A stretch of 64,000 nt of DNA, taken from the NCBI GenBank assembly GCA_013396915.1, contig VWZL01000675.1, positions 167,302-231,301 of the forward strand. The letters run 5' to 3'. Positions within the stretch are counted from its first letter, which is position 1. Each line of letters begins with the position of its first letter. Positions 13,201-25,200 of this stretch are shown one piece after another. A program made the translations under genes and the position numbers. The notes beneath the pieces were generated by a model. That model was given only the letters and a program-made list of their open reading frames with translations, ran no database searches and was not told the origin of the DNA. The DNA comes from Stercorarius parasiticus (lineage: Eukaryota; Chordata; Aves; Charadriiformes; Stercorariidae).

Positions 13201-16200
13201 TGTTTCCATGGACAATTTCTTCTTCCTGAGCTCAAAACAAGAATTACACAGGAATGGTGGGTAACCGTCATTACAACTATTTTAAAAATACGTTTTCAAG
13301 AAACTGTGGCAACCGTAAGGCCTGGTCTAATTCCAGAGTTTTTAATTGTTTAATGCAGTAGTTCACTTGTTATTTAATGCATTAATATGGAGTCTCTTAA
13401 GCATTTTTGAATACAGGAATGGACCTGAGTACTCAAAATTTCTGGAGTATATTGTGAGATTTTTTTCAGTCCAAAGTATTGCCCAAGCTGTTTTCCTTAC
13501 TGTATTTCCAGTCTCTTATTATTGTACTATGAAATTGCAGTACTAGGAAGGAAGAAAATTGCTTATTTTGGCCCCATTTGTGAAGTATTTTGGCCCCACT
13601 GTGATGTATTAAAAAAGCGCAATTACTTCTTAAAGAAGGAAAACGCACCGTCATGTCACAGTCTAGACTTTGCATGCCATGTTGGAGACTTCATGAGAAA
13701 CATCCATTTCATATTTTCTTTGATGAATTTTGTTATGGTTATATAAAATTTAATTGAATGTTAAAATTAGCATTATAACAGCAAACCAGTGGGGAATCTG
13801 GACAGATAAGATAGATGACTTCATATCTCTAAATCTGCTTATGTCTGTTATGCAACCGCTTCTGTTGTTGAGCACCACAGCGTTGCACGAGTTTTTACTC
13901 CAGAATTTGTTGGCTTTCTGTTCTAGGACATAATAAATATTATTGGTTACAGTGTATATGTAGTTTCTTTAAGAAAATTTATGTGGGTTGGTTGTTTTTT
14001 TTAGTGAGTATCAATGGCCAAATACCAATTGCAACTGTAGTCAGCTGCAGATGATGCAGAAATGCGGCACTAGCGAGAAGGGTTAATTTGTAAGGCAGAT
14101 CTAGGAAACTGATTTGAAATGATACACTGGCTGCAAAGAGTGTCCTGCAGTGGAAGGTGCAGATACTGCTCACACGGCACCTTCCCAAGCACCCTTAATG
14201 ATGAAGACAAGACCAGAGTTCACATCTGCCTTGGCTGAGTCCAGTCTTCACATAGCTCATCAATAACCAGAAGGAATTAAATGAGTGTCAGCACCTTTGC
14301 ACCTGACTTGCATTTACAGGGGCAGCTATAATAAAAGGGGAGGAAAACTGGAGAGTTGGGAAGTCAGAAAAAGGTAGAAGCTTCTTAAACGGCTAAAGGG
14401 AGTCTACTGCGGTGAGCCTGCAAAGTCACAAGTTCAGCGGGAGAGGAAAGCTGGGGGTAAAATGGCTGGCGCTCTGCCTGGCCGTAAATTTGGAGGAGGC
14501 AAAGATGTGTTGCTACTGCTCCTCCCAGCCCGAGGGGGGCTCTTGGTGAACGTACGTCTGGCCCCCCAGGACCACCCAGCTGAACTGAGCCATCTCTTTG
14601 CATTAAAACCTCTTCACATGTTTGGCTATGGTAGAAAAGATTATTTTTAAAAAGTAAAAGTTTCCCACAAGATTTTGTGCTGGACAGCAGAGGTATATAG
14701 ATGTTTCTTTAACGATGCGTAGTCGGTTTGAATGGGATCTGCACTTAAGAGAGTGACGGTGGGGGCAGAAATACCATCCTTTGTACATCTGGATGAATGT
14801 TTAAGGTTTCATCTAGGGTACCATATAGATTACTTTAAACTAAACTTAGCTTGAAATATCTTCATTGCACATGTGTGCAAGTGCTTGTGCATGCGGGAGA
14901 CAACTGTGAAAGTCTTCCAGTTATGTTTTCTCTCTGGAGACAGTATTGACTTCCAGAGATTTCAGTACTTAGCTGTCTCTTTCCTGTAGGAACGTCAACC
15001 CACGGCTAGGAGATATCCTACAGAAACTGGCTCCTTTTCTGAAGATGTATGGAGAATATGTAAAGAACTTCGACAGGGCAATGGACATGGTGAACACATG
15101 TATGCAGAGGTCCTCTCCATTCAAAGATGTTGTTCAGAACATACAGGTAAGTTCTTAATTGGCATAATATGGCTTGGAGATCATAATTTATTTGAGTTTA
15201 TTTTTTTTTCCAGTGCATGACACACAGTGTTTAGCTACAATACTGCTGTAATAGTAAAAATTTACAATTTTAGTGGCCATCCTTTCTTCTCATTTGTTTT
15301 GTGACAGATTTTTACATAGATAGCTTTTTCTCCACTCACGTATTTAAGAGGAGTACCAGAAGTGCAGAATGAAACTTTGCCATTGGTCCGGCAATTCAGA
15401 CTGTAAACATGTCTTTTTGATTTGATAAACTTTTTGATTTATCTTCCTCATTACTGATTTGCTTTTTATTAAATACATTTTCCTTCTAAGCTGGGTGTGT
15501 TTGAGTTTCGGCGTATCACTGGCAGCATCTGCCCTTGGTCTAATTTTTCTGAGGCTCACAAAGTGGCACACGGCTCTCGGGGATTGCAGCTCCACAGGAG
15601 GATGCTTAGCATGGATTTTCATGTGTTTTCTCTTAATTATACAAAAAGCTGTTCAGGGAGGGGGGAAGAACTCTGTTTATGCCGGCATATCCATAAAACC
15701 TCTCTCTCCCCCTCAGGCCCTAGGCCAGCTGAAGGGATGCAGCAGGCCTCTGCCGGGGCTGGGGAAGCAGGCCCTGTCCCCGCTGCAGGGAGGGCTGGCA
15801 GGGAGCGGGTTAAGCTGAGGAGGGAGCGCAGCTGCCTGCCCTAAATGGGAGGATTGTGGCCGGGCCAGCTGTCGGGAATCAAGTAATCCCCCAGCAGGCT
15901 GGGAGAGGAGAGGCCCTGCACGGAGGGTCAGGGCTGCCGGTGAGACTCGGGCAGAAGCTTAGAGGAGCAGGAACTGGGGAAGGTCCTCTCCTACTGGGCT
16001 CTTGCTCCACATGGCCTTTTCTTAACCTTTTTCTGTCTGAACCCAGCCTGCTCTCACCGAGGTTATGTGTAGCAAGCACTGAAAAAAAGCACACAGGCGT
16101 TTTGCTGTCTTCAGTTTGTGCCAAGCCACTGACATGGCTTTCTGAAGTGAAAATCAGTTAGTGACTGTTTTCCCTACAGCACAGACATCTGCCTGCCCTA

Positions 16201-19200
16201 AAACTCATCTGTCTCTTCTCACCACCAAGCTACAAGCAGAAATGATTTGTGCTAGCTGTCAGTCTGCAAAACTGGTCTGCGGCTGTCCGAGACCATGAGT
16301 ATTTCTGCTGTTGCTTGAGCAAAACTTTGACAGGTAGGAAGAACACAGGCACTGCATATAGGAGATGCGATTCTGAAGCCTACTGATGGCAGTATTTCAC
16401 TGTGGGTTATTTTAGCAGCAACATCGCAGCACCTTTTGCTTCTGTCAATGACTGGATCTGCAGGAGGCAAAGGCTGGACCCCGAACACTTAGTGCACTCA
16501 TTTGACCTATCTGAGTGCTACCAAAAGCCACGGTTGCTTTTCAAAATACCAGTTGAAATCTGTTGTGATCCTGCAGTAACGCACTGTCCACCTAAGGTGT
16601 TCATGGGATAGTTATACAGCTGAAGGCATTAACAATTATTAATTATGCTAAACTAGGGAAAACAGAAAACAAAGATCACACGGTACTTAAAGTGATTGGT
16701 TGTGACTTATCAAGTTTACTTTATCTGACCTTGAAGATAGACATACTTTCTGTTTGGTTCACATCTACCTACTGGGGCCAAAACGTGTTAACTGGTGAGT
16801 TCATTAGGACTTTTCTTCTGTCGACTTTCTCCTTATGCCATCCCATAAGTACTTTTAAATATGTATGTCCCAGTGACAGGACAAGAGGTAATGGGCACGA
16901 ACTTGAGCATAGGAAGTTCCACCTAAACATGAGGAGGAACTTCTTCCCTGTGAGGGTGGCAGAGCCCTGGCACAGGCTGCCCAGAGAGGTGGTGGAGTCT
17001 CCGTCTCTGGAGACATTCCAAACCCGCCTGGACGCGTTCCTGTGCCACCTGCTCTGGGTGATCCTGCTCTGGCAGGGGGTTGGATGGGGTGATCTCCAGA
17101 GGTCCCTTCCAACCCCTGCCATTCTGTGATTTCTGTGTTTTGGGTTGTTGCATGAATGAAACACAGAATAAACATTTATCCTTCCTCTAGTAAGGTCATT
17201 TGAAATGCGGTGTAAACTCTGTAGACTTTTAAAAATTGCATAGCATTAAACTTTTCCTATTGGGAATAGTTTATTTTGTCACTGCTGACTTTTTAGAGAG
17301 GATACACTTGGCACATGAATACAGCTGATGTGAGCCTTGAAGTGACTTCCTTCCCTGCTTCCCTATTGCTGTTCAGTGTTAGGGTTCATCCTATTGCAGG
17401 AATAAAAAGGCAAAGGAGAAGGTTATAGTAACTGGATTTGGAAATATAAACCAAGCGCTAATATGCAGTAGTGCAGTTTTGTGTCCTTTTTAGTTCTTCC
17501 TGGAATCTCCGATTTTTTTCACCCCAGTTGTATTTTCTGGGAAACGTGGTGCTATAAAACTCTGAGACATAATAAATTCACTTCATCTCCTGTAAACAGA
17601 AATGCTGCTCACTCTGCTACAGTGTGACAAGACCTTGTTAAAAGCAAATTTACGTTTTTGAATTTCTGGAAGGATAGCGAATATTTTTCTATCAGACATT
17701 CATCTCATCATCTCCAGGCTTTGCTTTGAGAATCATGCGAGTCATCAGTGTGGGCTGTAGTATTGCAAATACATGAAAAAAGCGCCTTTCTCTGAGAAAA
17801 GCATACTGAAATTAACGTGGTTGTTGAGGGGTTGCTTACACAGACCAAGACGCGGCATTAGTGAGCTGACGTAAAAACAATGCCATGGAGAAGAGCGCGT
17901 GTGTGTATGTATGTGGTTAACATTCTGGTGTGGGATTCGGGAGTCAGATTACATCGCTAACAGAAACTTCCTGTGTGCTTTAAAACAAGTTACTTGTTCT
18001 TACTGTGTTTCTCATTTCTCTTCCTCTCTTTTAAATAGAAATATCCCTTCACTTCATAGGAATCCTTTGAAAATAAGTACACCACAACACTCAGTGCCAT
18101 TGCAAGCAGAGATCGGTGCATTATCAAGTAAAATTTAGTGTAATCAGTCTCAAACCTACCCCCCTTTCTGTTCAAGTGGAAAAAAAAAAAAAAGATAACT
18201 TGAGGCAGCTCCTTCTTCAGAGGTGGTGTGTGAACAGTGTATATGCTGCTTGTACAGTAAGCTCTAGGAAGCAATATATCCCTGTGGGGTTTCTAATTTT
18301 ATGTAGTCTTTGGGGGGAAAAGCACTGCATAGGGCTCTGGATGGGAAGAGCTCTTTTGAGCCTGTGAAGAAACATGCAAAATCTAAAAGATTGTTGCGTA
18401 TCTGCAGAATGCCAGACATGGGACAAAAGTGAAACCTGTCAGCTCTGATATCTGCTGGAGGGTTGGAAGGCTCTACAGAGGGGTCTGGACAGGCTGGATC
18501 AATGGATTGAGGCCAATGGTGTGAGGTTCAACAAGCCAAGTGCTGGGTCCTGCACTTGAGTTACAAGAACCCCACGAACACTCCAGGCTGGGGGCAGAGT
18601 GGCTGGAGAGCTGCTGACGGAAAAGGCCCTGGGGGTGCTAGTCGACGGCAGCTGAATATGAGCCAGCAGTGTGCCCAGGTGGCCAAGAAGGCCAACAGCA
18701 TCCTGGCCTGTGTCAGGAACAGTGTGTCCAGCAGGACTAGGGCAGTGACTGTCCCCCTGTACTGGGCACTGGTGAGGTCCCATCTCGAGGCCTGTGTCCA
18801 GTTTTGGGCCCCTCACAACAAGAAAGACATTGAGGAGCTGGAGCNAGGGAAGTGGTTGAGGCACCATCCCTGGAGGTATTTAGAACACGTGTAGATGTGG
18901 TGCTGAGGGACATGGTTTAGTGGCAGACTGGGTAGCGTTAGGTTTATGTTAGGTTTATTCATCATTAAAACTTGATGATTTTAAGGGTCTTTTCCAACCC
19001 AAATGAGCGTATGATTCTATGATAGCTTGAGATGATGTTTTACACTCCTCTAACTGTATGTGAATGGTCATTTTTCATTGCTGTTTAACACTAAAGGCAG
19101 GGACAAAACCAAACCCTTCTGTGCTTGTTTTCTCTCCATTACAGAAGCAAGAGGTGTGTGGAAACCTGACATTACAGCATCACATGCTTGAACCAGTGCA

Positions 19201-22200
19201 AAGGATTCCTCGTTATGAGCTTCTCCTAAAGGACTATTTAAAGAAACTTCCAGAAGAGTCTCCAGACAGGAAAGATGCTGAAAGTACATGGAAACTCCTC
19301 ACTGTCTAATGAGCATAATAAAATCTTGGAGAGTTTTTTCTTTACATGTTCAAATACTTTCAACTAGGGCTATGGTAGAAATGGAGATTTGAATTAATCA
19401 AATTATTCACAAACGTAGCACAAAGGAATTTTGAATGCTCTTAGAGTAAAGAAGAAAAGGGTTGGTATGCCAGCTCCAGGAATGAAGGGAGCTTTGGCAA
19501 CTAAACAATGACAAAATATTGAAGTTTGTGATGGCAGAACATCTGGCATTTTTATTTAATCCGTTATAGGGCCAAGGACAAATACAGAAGGACATCCTTG
19601 CAATAGCCAGAGAAAGAAAATAAGAATAGTCTTGAGAGCAGGTTAGGCTCTGTTAACACAAAGATACAGGAGAAATGGACTCCTGTTGGTTTCTAGGAGT
19701 TTGTGGTCTTGACCAAAACGGGTTGTTACTGTAAGCATACAGTTTTAGGAAAACATTCTTAAAAACATTCTTGTGAAGACTTAAGTGACACTTGAGTTAA
19801 CTTTTAGTAGGTTGATTCCTCGAAGGTCGATTTTTTGTCACTATGAGCCTTGGCTTGCCTGGACTTTTAGGAGAGAAAGATTAAACATTTAGATGCACAT
19901 GGACCAGCTGAACATGCAGAAGTGAGTGTGTTTATCACTGCTTGTAAGCATTCCTTTTAGTTTATGGAAGGAAAAAATACAGTTCTTGCTTTTGCAACAG
20001 CAATTTTGTAGCAAAAGTACTAATCAGGGAGGTGAAAGCACACCCCACAGTGCTATTAACAGATATAATCCAGGGAATGCGTAACTGTTGCTACCTTTAT
20101 TTGCAGAATCGCTGGAGCTCATATCTACGGCAGCAAACCATTCAAATGCAGCCATCCGAAAGATGGTGAGTAGAAATTGCGTAATGGAATTGTAATCTGA
20201 CTGAAATGCCTGGTTGAACCAATGGTCCCCCATTGCAATAGACTCGGTAAAGTAGGCTGGGGAGAATTTTTAAATACAGTGAGTCAGGCTTTAAACATTA
20301 GTTGGATATCTGAGTTCTCGTTATCATAAATGATCCTATCGTGGTTACCATGGGTTATTGGGCCTAAATTTCATTTTCCTTGTCCTAAGGACCCAGTGGT
20401 TCTCCTTGAAAAAGGAGGTCTTTGTAAAATTCAGTATTTGCTTTTCATTGAAAAAAGTTGAATGTGTTCCAATTAGGTCCATTCATAAGGTGTCCTTGCA
20501 GATTTTCACACTATTTTTTAGTCCTACAGGACTACATCAGGCTGGATGTTGTTTTCATTTGATTTTGGCTCATTTTAAATGCACAGAGCGTGCATTTACT
20601 GTGTGTCAGTAGCTTTGGTAAGCTATACTTCTAAAGCTGGACAGTCTGAGATGGTGGAGATTTTCAATATTAGCACGTTTTACATACAGAACAGCTAGTA
20701 CATTACTATTAAAGTAAATGGACTTTGTAGTTACAGATGTTATCCCTTTTGTGTACCCAAGTGCCCCAGGAGCTTGTATATTGAATAGATCTGAAAAGCT
20801 ACATATTAGGCTTAACACAGACTGAGCATTTGTGGGTACAAGGTTTACATCCCCTTCCGTAACAGACCCTGCTGGCGGGGACACCATGAGACCACGTTTC
20901 CTGTGACTGCTACGGGGAAGTAACCAGCTGATGGATGTGTATTTTCAGTATGTCTCAGTAACCAGCTGATGTCGGTGTATTTTCAGGATGTCTCAGTGAA
21001 AACCAGTTTTGAAACCATCTATTTCTGTTTGAGTCTAGCGTATTCTCTTGATAAGGACATATTTGGGTGGAAATTTTTCTGGTTTGGGGCCTTGAACAAC
21101 TCCTCCACAAGTAGCAACTCTTTTGCTGGGGACTGTGTACAGTATCTCCACAGACGGCAGGAATATGAGGCCACCAGCCAGTTGCTTTTTCTGTTGGTAT
21201 GCAAAAACCTGTTAGAAAAGGCTCCTATAATAATTTTGCACCCTCTGTTTATTGCTGATAAGAACCCGTACCCTGTAATCAGGGCTTCTTACTGCATTGA
21301 ATTCTTCTGTAATTAATATCCGAATAGGAATTTCAGGTTTGACCTCCTGGTTTCCCAGCTTGCCTGTCCCAGCAGAAGGTGGTGCGGGTGTGCGGGCTGA
21401 TGGGGAGCAGTGCAGTGCGAGAGCCGCGCCATCCTGCACGCACGCCTCGGCAGAGCCCCGCGGGATGGTGCGAACAGCTGCGCCAGGTCGGAGCTGAACC
21501 AAAAGACAAGCAAGGGCTGTAGCAAAATCTCCGAAATGGAGGTTTGAATTAATTGTTGGCCACTTCCTCCTGTTGTGGTGTAGCAGAAAAAATAAATCAT
21601 GCTTCCAAAGCTGACTTTCCCTAGAAGTGCGTATGTCCCTCAGGTTTTGGATCCGCTCTTAGCGTTCTAGTTTCTTCTTTTAGCAAAATAGCTTGATAAG
21701 TTCAGTGGGTATTGTTTGGTTTGGTGTTTTTTTCTTTGGTTTTGTTTGTTTGGTTTTTTTTTTATTAGCGGGTTCTCTTACTCATCTTCCCATTTGGTGA
21801 AAAAGCTCTACTGCCTTCTGGGGCTTAGGTGATTTGCTTATCTGTTTTCAGTCCACACTCCTTCCTGCTTTCCGTATAGTTTTGCAGCGTTTCTATTTTA
21901 ACAGTTTGGTTTTATCTGGGTTTTTTAGTGGGTTTTTTTGGTTTTTCATTTCTTTAATCATTGGTCAGAAGAACTGATTAGGACAGGAACTGGTATGATG
22001 TATATTTGTGGTGAAACTTCTGGAGTCAAATGGGGGTAAACGAAGTTTGTAGAGACCTGAAATTCCAGCTTAATCTATAGAGAGGTTGAGGTATGATTTA
22101 GGGATGTGCTTGGGGATATTTTTGGGTGTAATTGCATGGATCTCTGTCCTCAGTTTCTGACCATTTGCTGACTGTGCCATTTGGAGCACATCAGTCCAGC

Positions 22201-25200
22201 TTATGGTTGAAAGCCAAACCTTTCCAAATGCTCTAACTCAGTAGCAAGATTTACACATCTGTCTTAATTTGACTTGTATATAGTAAGCACTTGCTGCAGT
22301 GCTTACTATAGCAGCTGCAAATGGGTGAGCTACTTACCTCTGTCCATTTGAATACTGTGTAGAAGAACTTTAGTATTTGGAGGACTTAATACAAAGGAGA
22401 AACAGTGCTTTGCTGAAGAGGAGAAAGTAATCCCTTCATAAGGAATTTTGGCCAAGATATAAGGATGACTAAATGACATTAAAACTGTATTTCAAGCCTT
22501 TTGTCCTGGCCTGTTTCATAGGTACTTTTTGCCATGGAGGCCCCTGCATAGGCCTGCAGCATTCCCCATACAGCTGAGGTTTTAGACTTAGCTTAGAAAT
22601 GCAGGATATGACCATGCTTCTTGATGGACACTTACCTGCCATTGTCTCAGCAATGGTACAAGAGACGGAACTTCTCAGAAGCTGAGAAACAATCATACTG
22701 TAGCAGAAATCTTAGTCTGAGATGTGAGGTGGAAGCTGAGTTAATAAATACCAATTTGGTAGCATACTAGTCTCCGAGTTGGCCATTGATTTTACTGGAC
22801 CCAATGCCATTGCTTCCAAAGATACATACTTACTGTTGAATAGAAATATCTAAAAATATCAAATAGATTGATCTCAAAACATCATTAAAATGGTAAAATC
22901 CAAGTGTGATTCATGAGTGACTAGTACAGTGTGGGGAAGAATACTGAAGAGGATGGAAAGGTATTCATTAATTTTTGAAAATGCAAAGCTATAGTAGAAG
23001 TGAGAGACTATTTTCTTTCCTACTTATTTACACTTGCCAGAAAAACAATGCTGTGGGTAATAGACCAAGTGGGATAATTTTTTTTTATTTAAATTGCTGG
23101 GGGGTTTGTATTTGCAGGAAAAGATGCACAAGCTTTTGGAAGTCTATGAGCGACTCGGTGGTGAAGAGGATATTGTTAACCCAGCCAATGAGCTCATTAA
23201 AGAAGGGCACATTCAGAAACTTTCAGCAAAGAATGGCACAGCGCAGGATAGGTATTTATTCCTGGTGAGTATTTTCATTGATCTCTTATTTTCAACGCTG
23301 TGCTGTGAAACAGTATATTTCCATCTTCCTCATTTCAAATGCAAAAAGCTTTCATCAACTGAGCCCAGCTACTCCTTCCTCTGAGCAGCAGTTTTCTCTT
23401 GATGCTTTTTCCTTGTGGATTTCCTTCCTTCTTCCATGCTTGTGCTTTGCTGATGGCTTGTCAGGCCCAAAGGTGTCTTTCCCATCTCCCTCCTCAGAGG
23501 CTGCGTTTTTGCGAAGCGCACAAGGAGGTGCGTTTCCAGCTGTACCACCTTGCTGCGAGAGAGGGGCAGCTCTCGCTGAAATGAGAGAATAGCGCTCGTG
23601 TGCTTTCAGGGCAGTCCAGTTGGTACCAGAGAGAGGGGAGAAGGGGGAAGTGACTGACTGATACGTTTCTGTCTGTCCACTTCTTTCAAGTAATGATATG
23701 TGAGCCTAGCTTGCTCCTTAAATCTGTTCCTGAGAACTGCATCTTAGCGTAAAACACAGCAGAGTCCTGAACTGTCAAAATGCAGGCTCTGTCCAGCATG
23801 TAATCCCTCAATTTAAAATCTGCCCTTGTTACAGTTTAACAGCATGGTGCTATACTGTGTGCCAAAACTGAGGCTGATAGGCCAGAAGTTCAGTGTTCGA
23901 GAGAAGATGGACATAGCAGGACTGCAGGTTTGCATCTCTTCTTTTCCCCTGTTTTAATGCTTCCCCACTCGATAGCGTCAGGTCTCCTCTGAATCCAAAA
24001 ATATAACAATATATGTATGTAGAAGTATAATAATATTCTAAAATCCAGTTTTGCATCTCTTTTTTTGGAATTATTATGAGGTAATCATCCAAAGGTGGGT
24101 AAGAAAATGGTGACTCTGTACATGCTTTGATTGAAAGCTTTCCCTTGTCACCTAGCTGACACAGGAGCCACCTTTTCCCCTATTGCTGTAATGGGCTGGT
24201 TAGTGATACAGATTCAGTTTTGTAGCAGGAGAAGTAATTATGGAAATAATCCTTTTTTTCTACCTCTGTACTGTATTCTGAGTGATCCTTTCAACTAAGT
24301 ATTTCGAAGAATGAGTGTATTTGTAAGTCATTAAAAATGAGTGAAAGACGATGGAGACTAGTAAGATACTGACGTGTTCTTTTTACAGGTCCAAGAAATT
24401 GCCAAGCAAAACGTGGCTCATACATTTTCAATAACAGGAAAAAAGAGATCGCTGGAACTACAAGCCAGGTATGGTGCTTGTTCAGTCTTTTGAGGTTTGT
24501 GAATATTTATGTAGACATTTATGATCTACAGGATATGGCTGTGCTGGTACAACATGGCTTTAAACCAGGAGATGAGCATCAGAGATGGATAACTTACATA
24601 TACAAGAGAATACGTTGGTCCTGAGTCAGAGTGTGTTCAAGTGCTATGTTGATTTGCTTTATTGAATGCTTATGGTGTTTGTAGTAGTGCTTGTGGGTAT
24701 TTTTGGCCTTTGTTTGATAATAATTGAGGTTAACATTATTAATAATGTTTATAAAATAGCGGATAGCAAAGCTAAAATCTTGATGGTTATAAAGCTGTGA
24801 AGATGTGAATTCAATTTACTGAAAATATTGGAAGTAGAATTACGATGTTTTCTGTATTTTTCTTTTGTTTTAACAGGACAGAAGAGGAGAAGAGGGAATG
24901 GATTCAGGTTAATACAAAACCATTATGATATGGGCAGAAATCACCGTGCAGTCAGCACCTTCTGTTTTTAAAATTATCTTTTGGGGGTTCTGAATGAACA
25001 TGGCTGGCTGAGGAAGCTGGGTAGACCAGGCTGGCCAAGCTGCTGGTGGAGAGCTGTGGAGCCGTGGCCAGGGTGGGTCCCAGTGCTGACCCGCTGTCTC
25101 CAGGCAGTGCACCAGGGCATCCAGTGGGTTCCCCTTTCCTGCAGTCCTCAAGTCCAGCGAGAGCAGAGCCTGAGGAGTGGGAGATTTGCCTTGGTATACT

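Larger units (their letters stand above)
15147..19144. other. FGD3 intron with two CR1 copies
   Basis: Contains a GC-rich block (about 15700-15990) with no coding match, two sense-strand CR1 copies, and an A-run near 18180. The second CR1 ends about 120 bases before the next exon. Confidence 0.85.
20166..23117. other. FGD3 intron with several odd elements
   Basis: Carries a 38-bp tandem duplication (20919-20994), a CpG cluster (21384-21490), a GTTT-rich stretch (21712-21764) and a perfect hairpin (22279-22310). Confidence 0.85.

Noticed and set aside
22279..22310. Hairpin as a microRNA precursor
   Set aside because: The 13-bp stem is too short and the flanks do not pair.
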